From contig NZ_FNIB01000003.1 in NCBI RefSeq assembly GCF_900103805.1, positions 138,987 through 202,986 on the forward strand: a stretch of 64,000 bases of DNA, written 5' to 3'. A program made the translations under genes and the position numbers. Below, one piece after another: positions 60,084-64,000 of this stretch. This DNA comes from Cryobacterium flavum. GTDB lineage: Bacteria; Actinomycetota; Actinomycetes; Actinomycetales; Microbacteriaceae. Within the stretch, counting starts at the first letter, position 1. The number at the start of each line of letters is the position of its first letter. A model generated the notes under the pieces. The model made no database searches. It was not told where the DNA came from and was given only the letters and a program-made list of their open reading frames with translations.

Positions 60084-62369
60084 GTGGTGCAAGTGACCGA
60101 GGTTCCAGCCGGCGCGGCCCAATCGTGGCGGCGTTCTCTGCACGGCGTTCTCGGCGGGATGCTCGGATTCGTCGCGATGAGCGCGGTGGCCGGCATTCTG
60201 GTCACCGTGTCGGTAACCCCTGTCGTTGCGCTCTCGGGTATGGCTGCCACCAATACCATTTCGGTGTTCGAGAATCTGCCCGGCTACATCAACATCGAGC
60301 CCCTCTCGCAGAAGAGCGACATTTTTGCGACCCGCAGTGACGGAACCTTCGAACTGCTCGCCTCGTTCTACGATCAGAATCGCATCGAGGTGGGGTGGGA
60401 TGCGATCAGCCAGTTTGCGAAGGATGCCGCGGTGTCGGGAGAAGACCCACGCTTCTACGAGCACGGCGGGGTCGATTTGCAGGGCACCCTGCGGGCCACG
60501 GCAACGACGGTGGCAGGGGGAGACACCCAGGGCGGGTCATCCATTACTCAGCAGTACGTTAAGAACGTGCTGGTGCAGAAGTGCGAGGTGATCACCGACA
60601 AGCGCGCGCACGATGCCTGCTACACCGCGGCGACCGAGACCACGCCCGACCGCAAGCTCAAAGAGATGCGGCTCGCCATCGGGGTCGAGAAGAAGTACAG
60701 CAAGCACGACATCCTGCAGCAGTATTTCAACATCACCGGCTTCGGTGGCACCGTCTATGGCATCGAAGCCGCCGCCAACTATTACTTCAACAGCACCGCG
60801 GCCAACCTCACCCTGCCGCAGGCGGCCAGCCTGGTGGCGATCGTGAACAACCCGGTCAAGTTCCAGCTCGACAAGCCGGCCAGCGAGACCAATGGGGCCG
60901 CCAACGGTTACGCCGCGAACAAGCAGCGCCGCGACTACATTCTGCGTGAGATGCTGCGCCACAAAAAGATCGCCAAGGCCGACTACGAAGCGGCCCTGGC
61001 GGCACCGGTCGAACCCGTGATCACCGAACCCAGCACCGGCTGCCAGACCGCCGCAGCCAACGCGTTCTTCTGCGACTATGTGACCAAGATTCTGCAGACC
61101 GATCCCACCTTCGGCGCCGACGCTGCCACCCGCATGCTCAACTTTCGCCGAGGCGGCTATGACGTCTACACGACCCTCGACCTCGACGTGCAGGGCGCGG
61201 CCGTGACGACCATGAATCAGCAGGTTCCCAAGGTCTACGCCGGCGGGGACGTGGGCGCGGTGATCACGAGCGTGCAGGTCGGCACCGGCCGGGTGCTGGC
61301 CATGACCCAGAACAAGGACTACAGCCAGGACCCCACGGTGCAGGCGACCGGTGCCAACTACACCGGAATCAACTACGCCACGGACTTCGCCGAGGGCGGT
61401 TCGAGCGGATTCCAGCCGGGGTCGACCTATAAGGTCTTCACCCTGGCCGAATGGCTCAAAGAAGGGCACTCGCTCAACGAACGCGTGGACTCCCGGCGCA
61501 AGTCCAACTGGGGCACCTTTCAAGACAGCTGCCTCGGGCCCCAGAATTACGACAAGGAGAAACCACCCTTCAACCCGCGCAACGACGCCAACGAATCCGG
61601 TGCCAACTACAGTGCGCTGCAAGCCACCGTCGGCTCAATCAACACCGGCTTCATCGGCATGGCGAAGCGGCTCGACCTCTGCGGTATCCGCAAAACTGCG
61701 GAGGCGTTCGGTGTGCACCGGGCCGACGGTAACCCGCTGTCGCAGTCCGCAGCAACCGTGATCGGAACCAATGAGGTTGCGCCGCTGACCATGGCCGTCG
61801 CCTTCGCCGGCATCGCCAATAAGGGCGTCACCTGTTCGCCGATCGCCATCGACCGTATCGTCGACCGCGGCGGCGTGGAGGTCGCGGTGCCGCCGTCGGT
61901 CTGCACGCAATCGGTGGATTCGACGGTCGCCGCCGGCATGGCCTACGCCATGCACCGGGTGATGACGAGCGGCACCGGACAACAATCCAACTCGAATACG
62001 AAACCGAATGTACCGATGATCGGCAAGACCGGAACAACGGATGGCGCCAAGGATACCTGGATGAGCGGCGCAAGCACCAAGGTGGCCACGGTAGTCGCCG
62101 TGGTGAGTGTGACGGGATCACTCAGCCAGCGGCGGCAGTTCTTTGGGCGTGACCAGATCGCGACGGCGCGGCACCGCATGTGGCCGGTCGTGATGTCGGT
62201 CGTCAACGCCAAGTACGGCGGTGATGCCTTCGACGAACTCGCCCCCAAGTACATTCCACCGCCCGTGGTCGTGGCGCCACCGGTCGTGGCGCCACCGGTC
62301 GTGGCGCCGGTGGCTCCGCCGGCCGCACCCGCCCCGCCGGAGACGGCTCCGGCGCCGCCGGGCCAGTAG
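60084..62369 (+). CDS. Class A penicillin-binding protein (bifunctional peptidoglycan synthase)
   Basis: A protein of about 761 residues. A membrane anchor (GGMLGFVAMSAVAGILVTVS) leads to a GT51 transglycosylase (GEDPRFYEHGGVDLQGTLRA, GGSSITQQYVKNVL) and a transpeptidase with the serine in QPGSTYKVF (SxxK), SIN (SxN) and GKTGTTDGAKDTW (KTG). A Pro/Val-rich C-terminal tail contains 15-base DNA tandem repeats. It polymerises and cross-links peptidoglycan at the cell surface. GTG 60084 is preferred (GGGGG upstream) over TTG 60072. Confidence 0.95.
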   Translation: MVQVTEVPAGAAQSWRRSLHGVLGGMLGFVAMSAVAGILVTVSVTPVVALSGMAATNTISVFENLPGYINIEPLSQKSDIFATRSDGTFELLASFYDQNRIEVGWDAISQFAKDAAVSGEDPRFYEHGGVDLQGTLRATATTVAGGDTQGGSSITQQYVKNVLVQKCEVITDKRAHDACYTAATETTPDRKLKEMRLAIGVEKKYSKHDILQQYFNITGFGGTVYGIEAAANYYFNSTAANLTLPQAASLVAIVNNPVKFQLDKPASETNGAANGYAANKQRRDYILREMLRHKKIAKADYEAALAAPVEPVITEPSTGCQTAAANAFFCDYVTKILQTDPTFGADAATRMLNFRRGGYDVYTTLDLDVQGAAVTTMNQQVPKVYAGGDVGAVITSVQVGTGRVLAMTQNKDYSQDPTVQATGANYTGINYATDFAEGGSSGFQPGSTYKVFTLAEWLKEGHSLNERVDSRRKSNWGTFQDSCLGPQNYDKEKPPFNPRNDANESGANYSALQATVGSINTGFIGMAKRLDLCGIRKTAEAFGVHRADGNPLSQSAATVIGTNEVAPLTMAVAFAGIANKGVTCSPIAIDRIVDRGGVEVAVPPSVCTQSVDSTVAAGMAYAMHRVMTSGTGQQSNSNTKPNVPMIGKTGTTDGAKDTWMSGASTKVATVVAVVSVTGSLSQRRQFFGRDQIATARHRMWPVVMSVVNAKYGGDAFDELAPKYIPPPVVVAPPVVAPPVVAPVAPPAAPAPPETAPAPPGQ
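62271..62308 (+). repeat. 15-bp tandem repeat in the tail of the penicillin-binding protein gene
   Basis: Two complete copies and a partial third copy of GTGGCGCCACCGGTC (62271-62285, 62286-62300, 62301-62308). They encode the VAPPV repeats of the protein tail, and copy number could vary by slippage. Confidence 0.7.
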
Positions 62370-62378
62370 CGCCCGGCC

Positions 62379-62394
62379 AGCGGTGCCGGCCGCT
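62379..62394. terminator. Short hairpin between convergent genes
   Basis: AGCGG (62379-62383) and CCGCT (62390-62394) form a 5-bp stem with a 6-base loop in the 31-base gap between the convergent penicillin-binding protein and dnaE2 genes. Weak, inferred from position. Confidence 0.3.
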
Positions 62395-62400
62395 TGTTGG

Positions 62401-64000
62401 CTAGGCACTCTGCGCCCCAGTGAGCTGGTGCAGGGTACCGCCGCCCGAAGACTGCTGCGCCGGGGTGCGCAGCAACGGATGCGCCGCAAGTTCGGCGGCG
62501 TAGGCGGCAGCACTGGCCGCTTCCTCCGCGGCGGCGCGTTCAACGGCGTGGCGTTCCTTCACCTGGCGGGCCACATCGAACAGGTTCCACAGATTCTCCC
62601 CGGTCACCGACACTCCCTTGGCGCCGGAGCGCCGTGTTCGACCGCGCACGAGCATGTAATTGGTCTGGAACACCTGCCCGCCCACCCGTTCCTGTGCGTC
62701 GTGAAAGAACACGACGTTCGCGACCGGGCCGGTGCCGTCGTCGAGGCTGATGAACACCACGCGGCGGCCGCCGCGCATCGGCGGCGTGTTCGTAGCCCGC
62801 CGCACCCCGGCGAGCAGAACCTCGGTGCCGCCGGGCAGGTTGCCGAGCTCGCTCGCCGGCGTCACCCCCAACTCCTTGAACAGCGAGTGAAAGCGTTTCA
62901 TCTGGTGTGATCCGACGGCCAGGTTCAGATCGAGCAGCTCCAGGTCGGTCTGGGTTCGACCGCGCAGCTCGAGCGAGGTGATGGCACCCGCACGGTCGCC
63001 GGAGTAGCGCGGCACCGGCAGCTCCACCTCGAACGCGAGCTGGTCGGCACGAATGACCACGGCCGTGCCGCGCAACGACTGAATGTGCGCGAGTAGCTCG
63101 TGCCGCCGGGCCCGGTCGTAGCCGATGAACGTGTCGAGGGCGCCGACCCGGGCCAGCGCTTCGAACGTGCGCCTGCGGGGGTGCACCCGGTCACGAAAGT
63201 CCTGCAGCGACCCAAACGGCTGGTGCTGGGCAATGCGCGCCCGCTCGGCTTCGGTGCTGCCGACCAGCTCAGGCAGCGCCAAACGGATGCCCTGGCTCCC
63301 GTCGGCGAGATCTTCCACGCGGTAATCCAGCGCGCTCGACTGCACGTCGAGGGGGAGCACCGGCACCCCGAGCACCCGAGCTTCGGCCACGATGAGGTCT
63401 TTGGGCCACATGCCGGGGTCGTGGGTGAGCAGCCCGGCCAGGAAGGCGGCCGGATGGTGGGTTTTCAGCCAGGCCGACTGGTAGGTGGGCAGGGCGAAGG
63501 CGGCGCCGTGCGCCTTGGCGAAGCCGAAGCTACCGAACCCCGCAAGCACCGTCCAGATCTGGTCGATCACCTTCACGCTGAAGCCGCGGGCGAGCGCTTT
63601 CTCGCGCAGATACTCCTCGATCTGGGGGAGTTGCTCCGGCTTCCCCAGGTGGCGGCGAAAGACATCCGCTTTGCCGAGGCCGCAGCCGGTGAGTTCGTCG
63701 AACAACCGCATGACCTGTTCGTGAAAGATCACGACGCCCTTGGTTTCGCGCAAAATAGGCTCGAACCGGGGGTGAATGTAATCGGGCGCGACCTCGCCGT
63801 GCCTGGCCTGCAAATATTTGAGCGGCATGTTGTTTTTCATCGGGCCGGGTCGAAACAGCGAGATCTCCACGGTGAGGTCGTTGAACACCTCGGGTTGCAG
63901 CTTGCCGACCAGCTCCATCTGGCCGGGGGATTCGATTTGAAAGATGCCGAGGGTGCGGGTGGAACGAATCAGCTCGAACGTTTTCGCATCGTCGAGCGGC
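62401..64000 (-). CDS. dnaE2: Error-prone DNA polymerase III alpha subunit, C-terminal part (partial)
   Basis: The frame runs to the window edge, with at least 533 residues visible. The sequence contains FELIRSTRTLGIFQIESPGQ, EISLFRPGPMKNNMPLKYLQ, GFGSFGFAKAHGAAFALPTY and KTHHPAAFLAGLLTHDPGMW, typical of DnaE2 rather than DnaE1. An OB fold (VLLAGVRRATNTPPMRGGRR, FISLDDGTGPVANVVFF) follows. DnaE2 (ImuC) performs translesion synthesis after DNA damage with ImuA/ImuB, which would be outside this window. The N-terminus is missing. Confidence 0.95.
   Translation of the reverse strand, partial: PLDDAKTFELIRSTRTLGIFQIESPGQMELVGKLQPEVFNDLTVEISLFRPGPMKNNMPLKYLQARHGEVAPDYIHPRFEPILRETKGVVIFHEQVMRLFDELTGCGLGKADVFRRHLGKPEQLPQIEEYLREKALARGFSVKVIDQIWTVLAGFGSFGFAKAHGAAFALPTYQSAWLKTHHPAAFLAGLLTHDPGMWPKDLIVAEARVLGVPVLPLDVQSSALDYRVEDLADGSQGIRLALPELVGSTEAERARIAQHQPFGSLQDFRDRVHPRRRTFEALARVGALDTFIGYDRARRHELLAHIQSLRGTAVVIRADQLAFEVELPVPRYSGDRAGAITSLELRGRTQTDLELLDLNLAVGSHQMKRFHSLFKELGVTPASELGNLPGGTEVLLAGVRRATNTPPMRGGRRVVFISLDDGTGPVANVVFFHDAQERVGGQVFQTNYMLVRGRTRRSGAKGVSVTGENLWNLFDVARQVKERHAVERAAAEEAASAAAYAAELAAHPLLRTPAQQSSGGGTLHQLTGAQSA

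Overview
The window is 64 kb of high-GC chromosome from an actinobacterium, most likely a Microbacteriaceae member (Cryobacterium/Leifsonia-like). The grounds are GC-rich codon use, very frequent CGGATGC/GCATCCG heptamers, a DUF222-HNH (13E12-type) protein, a BTAD regulator, a maltokinase and Ku/LigD end joining. The genus is inferred, not proven. I see no rRNA, tRNA, CRISPR, insertion sequence or prophage. Genes are dense on both strands, with a handful of decaying genes.

Layout. 0-6.6 kb: small membrane proteins, a small Cys-rich protein with a CsoR-type palindrome upstream, an FdhF/YdeP-type molybdopterin oxidoreductase facing a DUF6457 (Mo-cofactor-linked) protein, DUF427 and an MFS exporter. 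6.6-13.2 kb: an end-joining island with a stand-alone LigD-type polymerase, full-length LigD and a divergent Ku, with a GST-like quinone reductase and a VOC protein between them. 13.2-17.4 kb: a frameshifted cupin remnant, a YbaY-like protein, an astacin-type protease with lectin-like propeller repeats whose 3' end is broken, and a maltokinase. 

17.6-36.1 kb is a catabolic island. It holds a GntR/FCD regulator, a long minus-strand operon (class III aminotransferase, FAD/Fe-S dehydrogenase, aldehyde dehydrogenase, DoeA-like M24 hydrolase, class I/II aminotransferase, M20 deacylase), a plus-strand operon (Ehu-type polar amino acid ABC transporter plus a EutA-like protein), a D-2-hydroxyacid dehydrogenase, a second EutA-like protein, an amidase and DUF3830. 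Every transcription unit carries an ATTGT-N2-ACAAT palindrome near its start, seven in all (one degenerate). The gene set fits uptake of ectoine or a similar compound and its degradation by ring opening, deacylation, transamination and oxidation.

36-47 kb: an IclR remnant, a DUF222-HNH gene, a 55-residue zinc-ribbon gene, DUF1003, GNAT, an ornithine-cyclodeaminase-like protein, an acyl-CoA synthetase, then pyruvate formate-lyase and its activase behind a DosR-like box, and a UPF0114-SHOCT membrane protein. 47-54 kb: a BTAD regulator, a caspase-fold peptidase, an unknown protein, an alpha/beta-hydrolase-caspase fusion and an SPFH/flotillin protein. This cluster is the best candidate for an undescribed system. 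54-64 kb: two secreted proteins, a TetR regulator divergent from a degenerate ABC ATPase and a YhgE/Pip membrane protein, an internally deleted YbdK-type ligase remnant, a class A penicillin-binding protein and the 3' part of dnaE2.
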